Assembly (NCBI RefSeq): GCF_038502225.1 | Contig: NC_091391.1 | Coordinates: 6,604,393 to 6,668,392, forward strand | Source: Cherax quadricarinatus | Lineage: Eukaryota; Arthropoda; Malacostraca; Decapoda; Parastacidae | Direction: 5' to 3' | DNA length: 64,000 nucleotides | In this document: in pieces, positions 19,792-29,756 of the stretch | How positions within the stretch are numbered: the first letter of the stretch is position 1 | Layout of the letters: the number at the start of each line of letters is the position of its first letter | Notes under the pieces: model-generated | What the model was told of the DNA's origin: nothing | The model's input: only the letters and a program-made list of their open reading frames with translations | Database searches by the model: none | Made by a program: the position numbers and the translations under genes

Positions 19792-22638
19792 AAGTTGGAT
19801 GTCCTGGCCCTAAGCGAAACAAAGCTGAAGGGGGTAGGAGAGTTTCAGTGGGGGGAAATAAATGGGATTAAATCTGGAGTATCTGAGAGAGTTAGAGCAA
19901 AGGAAGGGGTAGCAGTAATGTTAAATGATCAGTTATGGAAGGAGAAAAGAGAATATGAATGTGTAAATTCAAGAATTATGTGGATTAAAGTAAAGGTTGG
20001 ATGCGAGAAGTGGGTCATAATAAGCGTGTATGCACCTGGAGAAGAGAGGAATGCAGAGGAGAGAGAGAGATTTTGGGAGATGTTAAGTGAATGTATAGGA
20101 GCCTTTGAACCAAGTGAGAGAGTAATTGTGGTAGGGGACTTGAATGCTAAAGTAGGAGAAACTTTTAGAGAGGGTGTGGTAGGTAAGTTTGGGGTGCCAG
20201 GTGTAAATGATAATGGGAGCCCTTTGATTGAACTTTGTATAGAAAGGGGTTTAGTTATAGGTAATACATATTTTAAGAAAAAGAGGATAAATAAGTATAC
20301 ACGATATGATGTAGGGCGAAATGACAGTAGTTTGTTGGATTATGTATTGGTAGATAAAAGACTGTTGAGTAGACTTCAGGATGTACATGTTTATAGAGGG
20401 GCCACAGATATATCAGATCACTTTCTAGTTGTAGCTACACTGAGAGTAAAAGGTAGATGGGATACAAGGAGAATAGAAGCATCAGGGAAGAGAGAGGTGA
20501 AGGTTTATAAACTAAAAGAGGAGGCAGTTAGGGTAAGATATAAACAGCTATTGGAGGATAGATGGGCTAATGAGAGCATAGGCAATGGGGTCGAAGAGGT
20601 ATGGGGTAGGTTTAAAAATGTAGTGTTAGAGTGTTCAGCAGAAGTTTGTGGTTACAGGAAAGTGGGTGCAGGAGGGAAGAGGAGCGATTGGTGGAATGAT
20701 GATGTAAAGAGAGTAGTAAGGGAGAAAAAGTTAGCATATGAGAAGTTTTTACAAAGTAGAAGTGATGCAAGGAGGGAAGAGTATATGGAGAAAAAGAGAG
20801 AAGTTAAGAGAGTGGTGAAGCAATGTAAAAAGAGAGCAAATGAGAGAGTGGGTGAGATGTTATCAACAAATTTTGTTGAAAATAAGAAAAAGTTTTGGAG
20901 TGAGATTAACAAGTTAAGAAAGCCTAGAGAACAAATGGATTTGTCAGTTAAAAATAGGAGAGGAGAGTTATTAAATGGAGAGTTAGAGGTATTGGGAAGA
21001 TGGAAGGAATATTTTGAGGAATTGTTAAATGTTGATGAAGATAGGGAAGCTGTGATTTCGTGTATAGGGCAAGGAGGAATAACATCTTGTAGGAGTGAGG
21101 AAGAGCCAGTTGTGAGTGTGGGGGAAGTTCGTGAGGCAGTAGGTAAAATGAAAGGGGGTAAGGCAGCCGGGATTGATGGGATAAAGATAGAAATGTTAAA
21201 AGCAGGTGGGGATATAGTTTTGGAGTGGTTGGTGCAATTGTTTAATAAATGTATGGAAGAGGGTAAGGTACCTAGGGATTGGCAGAGAGCATGCATAGTT
21301 CCTTTGTATAAAGGCAAAGGGGAAAAAAGAGAGTGCAAAAATTATAGGGGGATAAGTCTGTTGAGTGTACCTGGTAAAGTGTATGGTAGAGTTATAATTG
21401 AAAGAATTAAGAGTAAGACGGAGAATAGGATAGCAGATGAACAAGGAGGCTTTAGGAAAGGTAGGGGGTGTGTGGACCAGGTGTTTACAGTGAAACATAT
21501 AAGTGAACAGTATTTAGATAAGGCTAAAGAGGTCTTTGTGGCATTTATGGATTTGGAAAAGGCGTATGACAGGGTGGATAGGGGGGCAATGTGGCAGATG
21601 TTGCAAGTGTATGGTGTAGGAGGTAGGTTACTGAAAGCAGTGAAGAGTTTTTACGAGGATAGTGAGGCTCAAGTTAGAGTATGTAGGAAAGAGGGAAATT
21701 TTTTCCCAGTAAAAGTAGGCCTTAGACAAGGATGTGTGATGTCACCGTGGTTGTTTAATATATTTATAGATGGGGTTGTAAGAGAAGTAAATGCGAGGGT
21801 CTTGGCAAGAGGCGTGGAGTTAAAAGATAAAGAATCACACACAAAGTGGGAGTTGTCACAGCTGCTCTTTGCTGATGACACTGTGCTCTTGGGAGATTCT
21901 GAAGAGAAGTTGCAGAGATTGGTGGATGAATTTGGTAGGGTGTGCAAAAGAAGAAAATTAAAGGTGAATACAGGAAAGAGTAAGGTTATGAGGATAACAA
22001 AAAGATTAGGTGATGAAAGATTGAATATCAGATTGGAGGGAGAGAGTATGGAGGAGGTGAACGTATTCAGATATTTGGGAGTGGACGTGTCAGCGGATGG
22101 GTCTATGAAAGATGAGGTGAATCATAGAATTGATGAGGGAAAAAGAGTGAGTGGTGCACTTAGGAGTCTGTGGAGACAAAGAACTTTGTCCTTGGAGGCA
22201 AAGAGGGGAATGTATGAGAGTATAGTTTTACCAACGCTCTTATATGGGTGTGAAGCGTGGGTGATGAATGTTGCAGCGAGGAGAAGGCTGGAGGCAGTGG
22301 AGATGTCATGTCTGAGGGCAATGTGTGGTGTGAATATAATGCAGAGAATTCGTAGTTTGGAAGTTAGGAGGAGGTGCGGGATTACCAAAACTGTTGTCCA
22401 GAGGGCTGAGGAAGGGTTGTTGAGGTGGTTCGGACATGTAGAGAGAATGGAGCGAAACAGAATGACTTCAAGAGTGTATCAGTCTGTAGTGGAAGGAAGG
22501 CGGGGTAGGGGTCGGCCTAGGAAGGGTTGGAGGGAGGGGGTAAAGGAGGTTTTGTGTGCGAGGGGCTTGGACTTCCAGCAGGCATGCGTGAGCGTGTTTG
22601 ATAGGAGTGAATGGAGACAAATGGTTTTTAATACTTGA
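19765..22638 (+). CDS. LINE polyprotein: AP endonuclease and reverse transcriptase (957 aa)
   Basis: Encodes the protein that nicks target DNA and reverse-transcribes its own RNA. Endonuclease motifs: LSETKLKG (about residue 17), SVYAPGEER, VVGDLNAKVG, DYVLVD, SDHFLVV. Reverse transcriptase motifs: GGKAAGIDGIK, NYRGISLLSV, QGGFRKGRGC, MDLEKAYDRV, GLRQGCVMSPWLFN, LLFADDTVLL with the catalytic aspartates. The C-terminal RWFGHVERMERN and GRGRPRKGW are typical of RTE-type proteins. The first nine residues come from the flanking SINE-A, so the start is chimeric, and the first endonuclease motif (the N of the N-terminal strand) is missing through 5' truncation. It is the only long intact frame in the window, but probably not competent by itself. 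Confidence 0.9.
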   Translation: MCIYMLVHVKLDVLALSETKLKGVGEFQWGEINGIKSGVSERVRAKEGVAVMLNDQLWKEKREYECVNSRIMWIKVKVGCEKWVIISVYAPGEERNAEERERFWEMLSECIGAFEPSERVIVVGDLNAKVGETFREGVVGKFGVPGVNDNGSPLIELCIERGLVIGNTYFKKKRINKYTRYDVGRNDSSLLDYVLVDKRLLSRLQDVHVYRGATDISDHFLVVATLRVKGRWDTRRIEASGKREVKVYKLKEEAVRVRYKQLLEDRWANESIGNGVEEVWGRFKNVVLECSAEVCGYRKVGAGGKRSDWWNDDVKRVVREKKLAYEKFLQSRSDARREEYMEKKREVKRVVKQCKKRANERVGEMLSTNFVENKKKFWSEINKLRKPREQMDLSVKNRRGELLNGELEVLGRWKEYFEELLNVDEDREAVISCIGQGGITSCRSEEEPVVSVGEVREAVGKMKGGKAAGIDGIKIEMLKAGGDIVLEWLVQLFNKCMEEGKVPRDWQRACIVPLYKGKGEKRECKNYRGISLLSVPGKVYGRVIIERIKSKTENRIADEQGGFRKGRGCVDQVFTVKHISEQYLDKAKEVFVAFMDLEKAYDRVDRGAMWQMLQVYGVGGRLLKAVKSFYEDSEAQVRVCRKEGNFFPVKVGLRQGCVMSPWLFNIFIDGVVREVNARVLARGVELKDKESHTKWELSQLLFADDTVLLGDSEEKLQRLVDEFGRVCKRRKLKVNTGKSKVMRITKRLGDERLNIRLEGESMEEVNVFRYLGVDVSADGSMKDEVNHRIDEGKRVSGALRSLWRQRTLSLEAKRGMYESIVLPTLLYGCEAWVMNVAARRRLEAVEMSCLRAMCGVNIMQRIRSLEVRRRCGITKTVVQRAEEGLLRWFGHVERMERNRMTSRVYQSVVEGRRGRGRPRKGWREGVKEVLCARGLDFQQACVSVFDRSEWRQMVFNT

Positions 22639-22905
22639 CGTGCTGTTGGAGTGTGAGCAAAGTAACATTTATGAAGGGATTCAGGGAAACCGGCAGGCCG
22701 GACTTGAGTCCTGGAGATGGGAAGTACAGTGCCTGCACTCTGAAGGAGGGGTGGTAATTGTTGCAGTTTAAAAACTGTAGTGTAAAGCACCCTTCTGGCA
22801 AGACAGTGATGGAGTGAATGATGGTGAAAGTTTTTCTTTTTCGGGCCACCCTGCCTTGGTGGGAATCGGCCGGTGTGATAATAAAAAAAATAAAAAATAA
22901 AAAAA
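19792..22905 (+). mobile_element. RTE-like LINE, copy 2: young, nearly complete, 193-bp flanking duplication
   Basis: 5'-truncated at AAGTTGGATGTCCTGGCC, 3.1 kb, one open frame, 3' UTR with GGGCCACCCTGCCTTGGTGG and an A-rich tail (AATAAAAAAAATAAAAAAT). It interrupts an antisense SINE-A. The 193 bp before it (19599-19791) and after it (22906-23098) are the same length and identical as far as I can read, so they look like an unusually long target-site duplication. It lies in fray intron 2, antisense to the gene. Confidence 0.92.
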
Positions 22906-23290
22906 ATACAGGAGAAGGGGTTACCAGCCCCTTGCTCCTGGCATTTCAGTCGCCTCTTACGACACGCATGGCTTACGGAGGAAGAATTCTGTTCCACTTC
23001 CCCATGGAGATAAGAGGAAATAAACAAGAACAAGAACTAGAAAGAAAATAGCAAAAAACCCAGAGGGGTGTGTGTGTATATATATGCTTGTACATGTATA
23101 TGTAGTGTGACCTAAGTGTAAGTAGAAGTAGCAAAACATACCACCTGAAATCTTGCATGTTTATGAGACAGATAAAAGACACCAGCAATCCTACCTTCAT
23201 GTAAAACAATTACAGGCTTTCGTTTCACACTCACTTGGCAGAACAGTAGTACCTCCCTGGGCGGTTGCTGTCTACCATCCTACTACCTAG
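22906..23290 (-). repeat. SINE-A, right portion beyond LINE copy 2
   Basis: First 193 bp duplicate the left portion (19599-19791). From 23099 the SINE continues (GTGTGACCTAAGTGTAAGTA, CCACCTGAAATCTTGCATGT) to CTCCCTGGGCGGTTGCTGTC near 23270, matching the 5' end of the 12735 copy. Confidence 0.85.
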
Positions 23291-23309
23291 ATGTTGAGGA
23301 CTTACTGTA

Positions 23310-23428
23310 CACAAATAACCCGCACAAAGGAGAGAGAAGCTTTTGACAATGTTTCAATCCGTCCTGTGTGACTTGTCCAAGACGGACCAAAACGTCACAA
23401 GCTTTTCTCTATGTGCGGGTTATTTGTG
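23310..23428. repeat. Interspersed hairpin element (about 119 bp)
   Basis: Starts CACAAATAACCCGCAC and ends GTGCGGGTTATTTGTG. The interior GAGAGAAGCTTTTGACA pairs imperfectly with ACGTCACAAGCTTTTCTC, around a GTCCAAGACGGACC centre. Relatives: 31960-32075 (half), and both ends of the big array at 43024-47133. Confidence 0.8.
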
Positions 23429-23565
23429 AACTGTTCCAGTCATGGTACTGTGCATTTTTGTTCTTTATCAGAGGGAGTTTGAGGTAATCAGTCCCTCAGC
23501 CAGGAGTTAATGTAATCAGTCCATCAATCTTTGTACTGGACTGATGAAGCCACTGTGTGGTGAAG

Positions 23566-23881
23566 TACAGCCTCTCCTCACTTAACAGAGTTCCGTTCCT
23601 AAGACCACGTCAGTAAACGAATTCGTCGCTACGCGAGGAGCATACTATAATGGTAGTGGGTTTGTGTCAACCATCTCTGATATTGTTTTAATGTCACCTA
23701 GGCACCATTTGTAACATTTCTGGTATATTTTTAAATGTTTATACAGTAGTGTACCGTTTATCGTAATAAACAGAATAGAGGAAATCAGCTCTAATATTTA
23801 GGTATGCACACTGGTCAGAGAGCCCGTCGTAAGTCCGAGTCGCCGGTAAACGAGTACATCACTAAATGAGGAGAGGCTGTA
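23566..23881. mobile_element. MITE, family TACAGCCTCTCC, copy 2, inside another repeat
   Basis: TACAGCCTCTCCTCACTTAA ... GAGGAGAGGCTGTA. Removing it leaves GGTGAAG-TA-TTTCCATAAC, which matches the uninterrupted repeat at 18960-19016 read in antisense (GGTGAGGTATTTCCACAA). This shows insertion at a TA with TA duplication. Confidence 0.9.
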
Positions 23882-24020
23882 TTTCCATAACAAAGATACC
23901 CAAGTGTTGCATATGTGTCTTAATGCCCTCTTAACATACTCTAAAGCAGGGATCAACACCACGCGGCTCATGGGCCACATGCGGTACACACCGACTTCAA
24001 ATATTTATAAATAGTAATAG

Positions 24021-24227
24021 TACAGTGGACCCCCGCCTAACGATCAGCTCCCAACTCGACCAGTTATGTAAGTGTGTTTTTGTAAGTGCTTTTGTAAGTG
24101 AATTTTTGGGGGTCTGAAACAGACTAATCTATTTCACAATATTCCTTATGGGAACAAATTCGGTCGGTAACGGCACCCGAACAGATGTCTGAAATGAAAT
24201 AATATCATTAGGCGAGGGTCCACTGTA
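24021..24227. mobile_element. 207-bp MITE, copy 1
   Basis: TACAGTGGACCCCCGCCTAA ... TTAGGCGAGGGTCCACTGTA. The interior carries GGGGGTCTGAAACAGACTAA and ATTCCTTATGGGAACAAATT. Same length as the copies at 29322 and 33026. Confidence 0.9.
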
Positions 24228-24544
24228 CTAATAAACCTTTATTTTTCACTTTTTTATTCATTTTAATTCTAATTGTTCATTTATATTTATTTATAAGACT
24301 GATTTTTTCTTTGGCCTGCAAAAAATGTGTAAAATATACAACGTGGCACCCATAGTGTCACCCATTTCTGCATAAACGTATCACGATGAAATTTGTTTTA
24401 TGCATCTGGATTTGTATTAATTAGCATTAGCAACAAAACCATCAATAGCTTGCCATATATAGGATGCAAACCTATGGCAAGTTGGTCCTAAAACTGGAAT
24501 CCAGTGCACTGCCCACTGAACCATGCCTTGCTAATAAGATTCAA
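24228..24544. other. Intronic stretch, no gene seen
   Basis: AT-rich unassigned sequence between the 207-bp MITE and a possible SINE. Confidence 0.4.
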
Positions 24545-24845
24545 ACCAGGGAATGGGTGGGGTTAGAACCCATGGTGAATGAGTTGTAAAACTCATAAGC
24601 CACTGGGTCAGCTGGCTACAATAAAATTCATCCAACTAGGTATATTTATACACCATAGGAAGGTTAGCATGGGACACCACTGTGACCACAAATGCAAGTT
24701 TTTACAGATGAATCTCCCACCAGCGTGACTGTGAACTATAGCTCATGTCCCCTCAAAGCTGACACACACTGGCCTGGAGTTTTACAACTCACTTTCCAGG
24801 AGTTGTAATCCCACCCATACTGTGTCTCCAACTGTGTTATTACCA
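24545..24845 (-). repeat. Possible tRNA-related SINE (family C), copy 2
   Basis: Shares the CCACTGGGTCAGCTGGCTAC and AACTAGGTATATTTATACAC core with 10030-10215 and extends further. On the minus strand CCATGGGTTCTAACCCC resembles a B-box region. Confidence 0.45.
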
Positions 24846-24884
24846 TTTCATGAGTCATAATAAGATACATTCAAACAGAATAAA

Positions 24885-25055
24885 TCCTCGACTTACAAAT
24901 ACATTGAGAATCTTCTGAAATGTGTATAATATCATTATTTTAAACAATGCAGGAGGTCCCCAACATGTTCGTAAGTTGAGGACTTATTGTATTATGAATA
25001 TTTTACACAATGCAAGAGGTCCCCAATATGTTCGTAAGTTGAGGAACTACTGTAG
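24885..25055. repeat. MITE-like pieces with CCTCGACTTACAAAT / TTCGTAAGTTGAGGA ends
   Basis: Contains two adjoining copies of GGTCCCCAA.ATGTTCGTAA followed by GTTGAGGA, the right end of the same element type as 32131-32313, and a left end AATCCTCGACTTACAAATAC. It looks like one element with its right part duplicated. Confidence 0.55.
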
Positions 25056-25094
25056 GCTTATTTCTATACAAATGCAGTAGTGTACAACTCTTAC

Positions 25095-25207
25095 CAATAG
25101 TTCATCCATACTCGTATTCCATTTTTCTAGGTTTATTCTCTTGATGGCACATTTTTCGTTGCGAGGGATACACAGCGCAGAATGTACAACAGCAGTGGCG
25201 CCAATAC
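25095..25207 (-). CDS. fray: fray exon 2: glycine loop, catalytic lysine, helix C start
   Basis: 113 bp, entered in phase 1 and left in phase 0. It encodes the ATP-binding loop ([12 protein letters not shown], completing the split glycine of exon 1), then [18 protein letters not shown] with the ATP-anchoring lysine, then TSMDELL leading into helix C. The acceptor is preceded by ...TTGATGCAG and the donor is GTAAGA. The residues are nearly those of Drosophila Frayed and clearly of the SPAK/OSR1 family. Confidence 0.93.
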
Positions 25208-25269
25208 CTGCATCAAGGTACAAATGTATAAGTAACAGATTAAAATATGCATGAAGTATACTACAGTAC

Positions 25270-25335
25270 TGATACATAAGAATGGAAGAACACTGCAGAA
25301 GGCCTACTGGCCCATACAAGGTAGGTCCAATAAAC
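25270..25335. repeat. Fragment of the GGCCTACTGGCCCAT repeat
   Basis: CATAAGAATGGAAGAACACT then GCAGAAGGCCTACTGGCCCA, matching 41535-41600. Family not identified. Confidence 0.5.
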
Positions 25336-25389
25336 AACTTTATTTCTTTGTGTAGTATACAATATGTAAAAAGAAGATAAACTTTATAA

Positions 25390-25452
25390 CTTCCGTCTTT
25401 TTTGGGTCACCCTGCCATGCTGGACGACGACCAGAGTGTTAAAAACAAAAAG
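25390..25452 (+). repeat. LINE 3' tail fragment
   Basis: CTTCCGTCTTTTTTGGGTCA, CCCTGCCATG, then an A-rich end: the LINE/SINE-A tail. Confidence 0.6.
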
Positions 25453-25484
25453 ATTACGATTCTAAATGCCAATAAATACTGATA

Positions 25485-25642
25485 TTAACCCATTAACTGT
25501 CCAAACGTAGATCTACATTCACTCGTACAGCGCTCCAAACGTATATCTACGTTTTTTTACATGCTTTCACAAATGGAGAAAATCAAGGTCAGAGCGCTAC
25601 ATGCGAAAATGTAGATATACGTTTGGACAGTTGTAGGGTTAA
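25485..25642. mobile_element. piggyBac-type MITE, 158 bp including TTAA duplications
   Basis: TTAA on both sides. The left end CCCATTAACTGTCCAAACGT and right end ACGTTTGGACAGTTGTAGGG pair as an imperfect inverted repeat, and further TAGATCTAC / GTAGATATAC words also pair. It differs in sequence from the 1.08-kb element at 8478. Confidence 0.82.
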
Positions 25643-26529
25643 TATAACTCCGTACCAACCCATCAACAAACACAAATACAGTGACATCACTATAGTGACA
25701 AATTATTTCTTTTGGGGATCACCTTTCAATTTTATTTCTACAATAAAGTCTCAAATTTCTCGCACTACGAATTTTTTTTATATACTAATTGATCACTGAA
25801 TCAACAAGCTTGACTTATTATACTTTTTTATTACTATTTTCAAATACAATGGTGTACTGTTAAAACCCCACGCATTCCATGGTTCGTGTTCAATCATGTT
25901 ACTAAGATTTCGTAAGTCCATATTATCATAACTTTGCAATCATTATAACTTACCTTGGCATTAATACAGTATTACAATTAAGCTAAAATTATTACTGTCG
26001 TACAACAGTTAACTTTATTTCATGAATGGTTCTACGTGAAATTTTTATGGCACTAAAATGAGTAACAAGCTGAACTAGTCTCAAGTGACCATTACACACG
26101 CAAACGATATTTATGGGGTCCATAAAAACATAGTGTGAGTATAAAGTATTTATGTACTCCCTACTGGTACATACCCACTAAATTATTTATCTGAGCCACT
26201 GTGAGTGCTACGTGCAGTGTGTTGGTAAATAATTTATGTATTAGCATTGCTCAAAACTCGAGGTAGTTACTGGGTATATATTTATATCCAGACGATTGTG
26301 CTACGACTTATTTGCCCGAAGTGCTCTGCGTAACCAGTGGCTCTCCACATGTACTATTAAATTTGAGAATTTTGTAAACCTATGTATCATATGGAAGAAG
26401 AAAGGAGGAGGAGGAAGAGGAAGAAGAAAGAAGTAGTAGTAATAATTACTGGGGAACCTGACCCTGGATTGGACTATGTAAGTAGGAAAATTCTAATCTC
26501 TGTAAACAAACTATTATCATCAATATTAA
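25643..26529. other. Intronic stretch, no gene seen
   Basis: AT-rich, with a short purine run (GAAGAAGAAAG-type) at 26395-26435 and a SINE piece TTTGCCCGAAGTGCTCTGCG near 26310. Confidence 0.45.
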
Positions 26530-26966
26530 CAACCTCCAACAGTGATTATGTATGAGTGAGGTGAAAGTGTTGAATGATGATGAAAGTACACCTATCATCC
26601 GACTTACGACCGAGTTCGGTTCCAAGAAACCGGTCGTAAGTCGAAATGGTCGTAAGTCGAACTTTACTACTGAATATCAACAAAACGTTTTTGTAATGAC
26701 TATTTTATTGTTTTATTTGGTATTTCATGTTTTACTTTACTTTTTATGTTGTTAGTACTGTATTTTATACTGTAAGGTTTATGATAAACACTGTGTACAA
26801 CACAAATAGTTGTTTATTTCCCAGAAATTTGGCATAAAAAACCATGGTCGTAAGTCGAGCAGGTCATAAGTCGGATGGTAGGTGTATTTTCTTTTTGGGG
26901 ATTTTCTTTCTTTTTGGGTCGCCCTGCCTCGGTGGGAGACGGCCGACTTGTTAAAAAAAAAAAAGT
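26530..26966 (+). repeat. LINE 3' tail, split by a MITE
   Basis: TGAGTGAGGTGAAAGTGTTG, AATGATGATGAAAG before the insertion and TTTTCTTTTTGGGGATTTTC, GGGTCGCCCTGCCTCGGTGG with poly-A after it. This is the same text as the uninterrupted copy at 14350-14490. Confidence 0.88.
26587..26886. mobile_element. 300-bp MITE inserted in the LINE tail
   Basis: TACACCTATCATCCGACTTA ... AAGTCGGATGGTAGGTGTA. Comparison with 14380-14395 (GATGAAAGTATTTTC) shows insertion at a TA with TA duplicated. The interior has repeated GGTCGTAAGTCGA words near each end. Confidence 0.92.
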
Positions 26967-27093
26967 AACAACCTGACTCTGGGTAGGACTGCACATTCTA
27001 ATTATTTATTTCTAAATAACACATTTACAAATTTCCGAGTGTCTTGTATACAAGTTACTGTGAACCAGATCACTGATAATGATGATTAGAACA

Positions 27094-27640
27094 AGGACCC
27101 CAATGGTAGCAAGTCGAGGACCCCAATGGTAGCAAGTCGAGGACCCCAATGGTAGCAAGTCGAGGACCCCAATGGTAGCAAGTCGAGGACCCCAATGGTA
27201 GCAAGTCGAGGACCCCAATGGTAGCAAGTCGAGGACCCCAATGGTAGCAAGTCGAGGACCCCAATGGTAGCAAGTCGAGGACCCCAATGGTAGCAAGTCG
27301 AGGACCCCAATGGTAGCAAGTCGAGGACCCCAATGGTAGCAAGTCGAGGACCCCAATGGTAGCAAGTCGAGGACCCCAATGGTAGCAAGTCGAGGACCCC
27401 AATGGTAGCAAGTCGAGGACCCCAATGGTAGCAAGTCGAGGACCCCAATGGTAGCAAGTCGAGGACCCCAATGGTAGCAAGTCGAGGACCCCTAATGCAA
27501 GTCGAGGACCCCTAATGCAAGTCGAGGACCCCTAATGCAAGTCGAGGACCCCTAATGCAAGTCGAGGACTCCTAATGCAAGTCAAGGACTCCTAATGCAA
27601 GTCAAGGACTCCTAATGCAAGTCAAGGACTCCTAATGGAA
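27094..27640 (+). repeat. Two-block minisatellite: 23-bp units, then 20-bp units
   Basis: About 17 near-identical 23-bp units (AGGACCCCAATGGTAGCAAG plus TCG), then eight 20-bp units (GTCGAGGACCCCTAATGCAA) that look like a three-base-shorter version. The array runs into AATGGAATGAAGTCAATGAC, which resembles the retroposon text at 10975-10995 (ACTCAATGGAAATAAGTCAC), so it probably grew from such a repeat. Long minus-strand frames (LPLGSSTCYHWGP) are artefacts. Confidence 0.95.
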
Positions 27641-27817
27641 TGAAGTCAATGACTTTTTTAGGTGATCATTGGTAATTTCCATTATATATGATAAGTTTAC
27701 TTACATGTACCTGTACCTAAATAAACTTATCAGTATAGTTTAAGCTTCAAATTTTGTTATATTTGCTTTAATTATTTGCTTAGTCAAGAGCTAAGATAAG
27801 ATTTGTTTGGATTTTTA

Positions 27818-28073
27818 ACCCTGGAGGGTTAGCCACCCAGGATAACCCAAAGTCAGTACATCTTCAAGGACGGTGTTTTATTTCCATTGTGGTCTTTCAG
27901 TCTTGTCCCCCAGGATGCAACCCACACCAGTCACCTAACACCCAGGTACCTACTTACTGCTAGGTAAACAGGGACAGCAGGTGTCTTAAGGAAACACGTC
28001 CTAATGTTTCCACCTGTACCGGGGATCGAGCCACAGACCTCAGTGTGCGAGCTGAGCAAGCTACAAGACTTCA
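27818..28073 (-). repeat. tRNA-derived SINE, copy 2
   Basis: Antisense: tail GGGTTAGCCACCCAGGATAA, body AACACCCAGGTACCTACTTA, head GGATCGAGCC..CAGTGTGCGAGCTGAGC with the B-box complement. Confidence 0.8.
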
Positions 28074-28077
28074 GCTT

Positions 28078-28600
28078 ATAATAATAATAATAATAATAAT
28101 AATATCTTCATTTCTACCAGTACATGTACAAGGTATACAGACCATAGCTGACATCAATGACATACTACTGTATAGAAAGCCGCTTGTTATGCAGAGCATT
28201 TCGGGCAAATTAGGTCAGTTTTGTCCCAGGATGTGACCCACACCAGTCCACTAACACCCAGGATGTGACCCACACCAGTCCACTATCACCCAGGATGTGA
28301 CCCACACCAGTCCACTAACACCCAGGATGTGACCCACACCAGTCCACTAACACCCAGGATGTGACCCACACCAGTCCACTAACACCCAGGATGTGACCCA
28401 CACCAGTCCACTAACACCCAGGATGTGACCCACACCAGTCTAACAGCCAGGTACCCATTATATACTGATGTGTGAACATGGACAGCAGGTGTCTTAAGGA
28501 AACACGTCCTAATGTTTTCCAGCAATACCAGGGCTTCGATCTCCAGACCTCAGTGTGAGAGCCGAGCGAGCTAGCAATCAAGCTATGGGTTAGCCCGAAA
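28078..28600 (-). repeat. tRNA-derived SINE, copy 3, longer type with internal 32-bp array
   Basis: Antisense copy with an (ATA)n tail, CCAGTACATGTACAAGGTAT, AGCATTTCGGGCAAATTAGG, then seven tandem 32-bp units (28224-28447), then the head with AGACCTCAGTGTGAGAGCCG. Confidence 0.82.
28224..28447 (-). repeat. 32-bp tandem array within a SINE, about 7 units
   Basis: Unit contains CCCAGGATGTGACCCACACC and AGTCCACTAACA. The same text occurs once in the other SINE copies (antisense of GGTGTGGGTCGCATCCTGG at 42150), so this is amplification of a SINE segment. Confidence 0.95.
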
Positions 28601-28675
28601 CGCTCAAGATAACCATGGACTTTCAACAAGCATTCCAATATAAACATTGCATAAACACTATCATGTTTAATTATT

Positions 28676-28822
28676 ATTTTTTATTAACACATCAGCTATC
28701 TCCCACCAAGGTAGGGTGAGCCGACAAGGAAAAACTTTCACCATCATTCACTCCATCACTGTCTTATCAGAGGTGTGCTTACACTGCAGTTGTAAAACTG
28801 CAACATTAACACCCGTCCTGTT
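28676..28822 (-). repeat. LINE 3' tail fragment
   Basis: TTATTAACACATCAGCTATC, CCATCATTCACTCCATCACT, CAACATTAACACCCGTCCT: antisense 3' UTR end of the LINE. Confidence 0.78.
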
Positions 28823-28847
28823 GAAATAAACTTGTATTTGTATAGAA

Positions 28848-29175
28848 TACAGCCTCTCCTCACTTAGTGACGTACTCATTCACTGGCGACTCAGACTTAT
28901 GATGGGCTCTCTGACCAGTATGCATACCTAAATAATGTACAGTATATTAGAGCTGATTTCCTCTATTCTCTTCATTACAATATACAGTACACTACTGTAT
29001 AAACATTTAAAAATATACCAGAAGTGTTATAAATGGTGCAAATGTGACATTAAAACAATATCAAAGATGGATGACACAAACTCACCACCACTGTAGTATG
29101 CTCCTCACTTGGTGACGAATTTGTTTATCGACGGGGTCTTAGGAATGGAACTTCGTTAAGTGAGGAGAGGTTGTA
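28848..29175. mobile_element. MITE, family TACAGCCTCTCC, copy 3 (328 bp)
   Basis: TACAGCCTCTCCTCACTTAG ... AAGTGAGGAGAGGTTGTA; same interior as the copies at 10391 and 23566 (ACATTTAAAAATATACCAGA). Confidence 0.88.
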
Positions 29176-29321
29176 ATTACAAACTAATGCAATTTTTCAC
29201 CTATAAAAACTAAAGAATTTTATGTGAAAACTTTGTGAACCGAAGTAAGAAAACTGACTAAAATCACAGACGAAACTCCATTGGCATAGGTGCCATCCTA
29301 GCTTAAAAGACCAATAGCAAA

Positions 29322-29528
29322 TACAGTAGACCCCCAGTTAACGATATTTTTTCACTCCAGAAGTATGTTCAGGTGCCAGTACTGACCGAATTTGTTCCCA
29401 TAAGGAATATTGTGAAGTAGATTAGTCCATTTCAGACCCCCAAACATACACGTACAAACGCACTTACATAAATACACTTACATAATTGGTCGCATTCGGA
29501 GGTGATCGTTATGCGGGGGTCCACTGTA
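29322..29528. mobile_element. 207-bp MITE, copy 2 (opposite orientation)
   Basis: TACAGTAGACCCCCAGTTAA ... GCGGGGGTCCACTGTA. The interior is the reverse complement of the copies at 24021 and 33026. Confidence 0.9.
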
Positions 29529-29600
29529 CAGGCAAGCCCCGCTTTACAGGGTTCACTTCACGGTGTTCTGCTAATGCAGTGGTTTTCAGTTACAATCATT
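29526..29600. repeat. Single end of the 4266-type DNA element
   Basis: TACAGGCAAGCCCCGCTTTA, GGGTTCACTTCACGGTGTTC, TGCTAATG: matches the right terminus of the 1.8-kb element read inward. Its partner end was not found; the 36-bp array follows about 160 bp later. Confidence 0.6.
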
Positions 29601-29756
29601 TATTCAGACTTCCTACAATAAATATATTTAGCACTCGCTATAAGCTAAGGATGAAAATATGTGTACTGTATATGCATTTTTTAGGCCTAGCTTTTACATG
29701 CATTTGAAAGTGAAAAAATGCTGCGTTTTACTTCTAAGTGATTTTTGCTTTACTAT

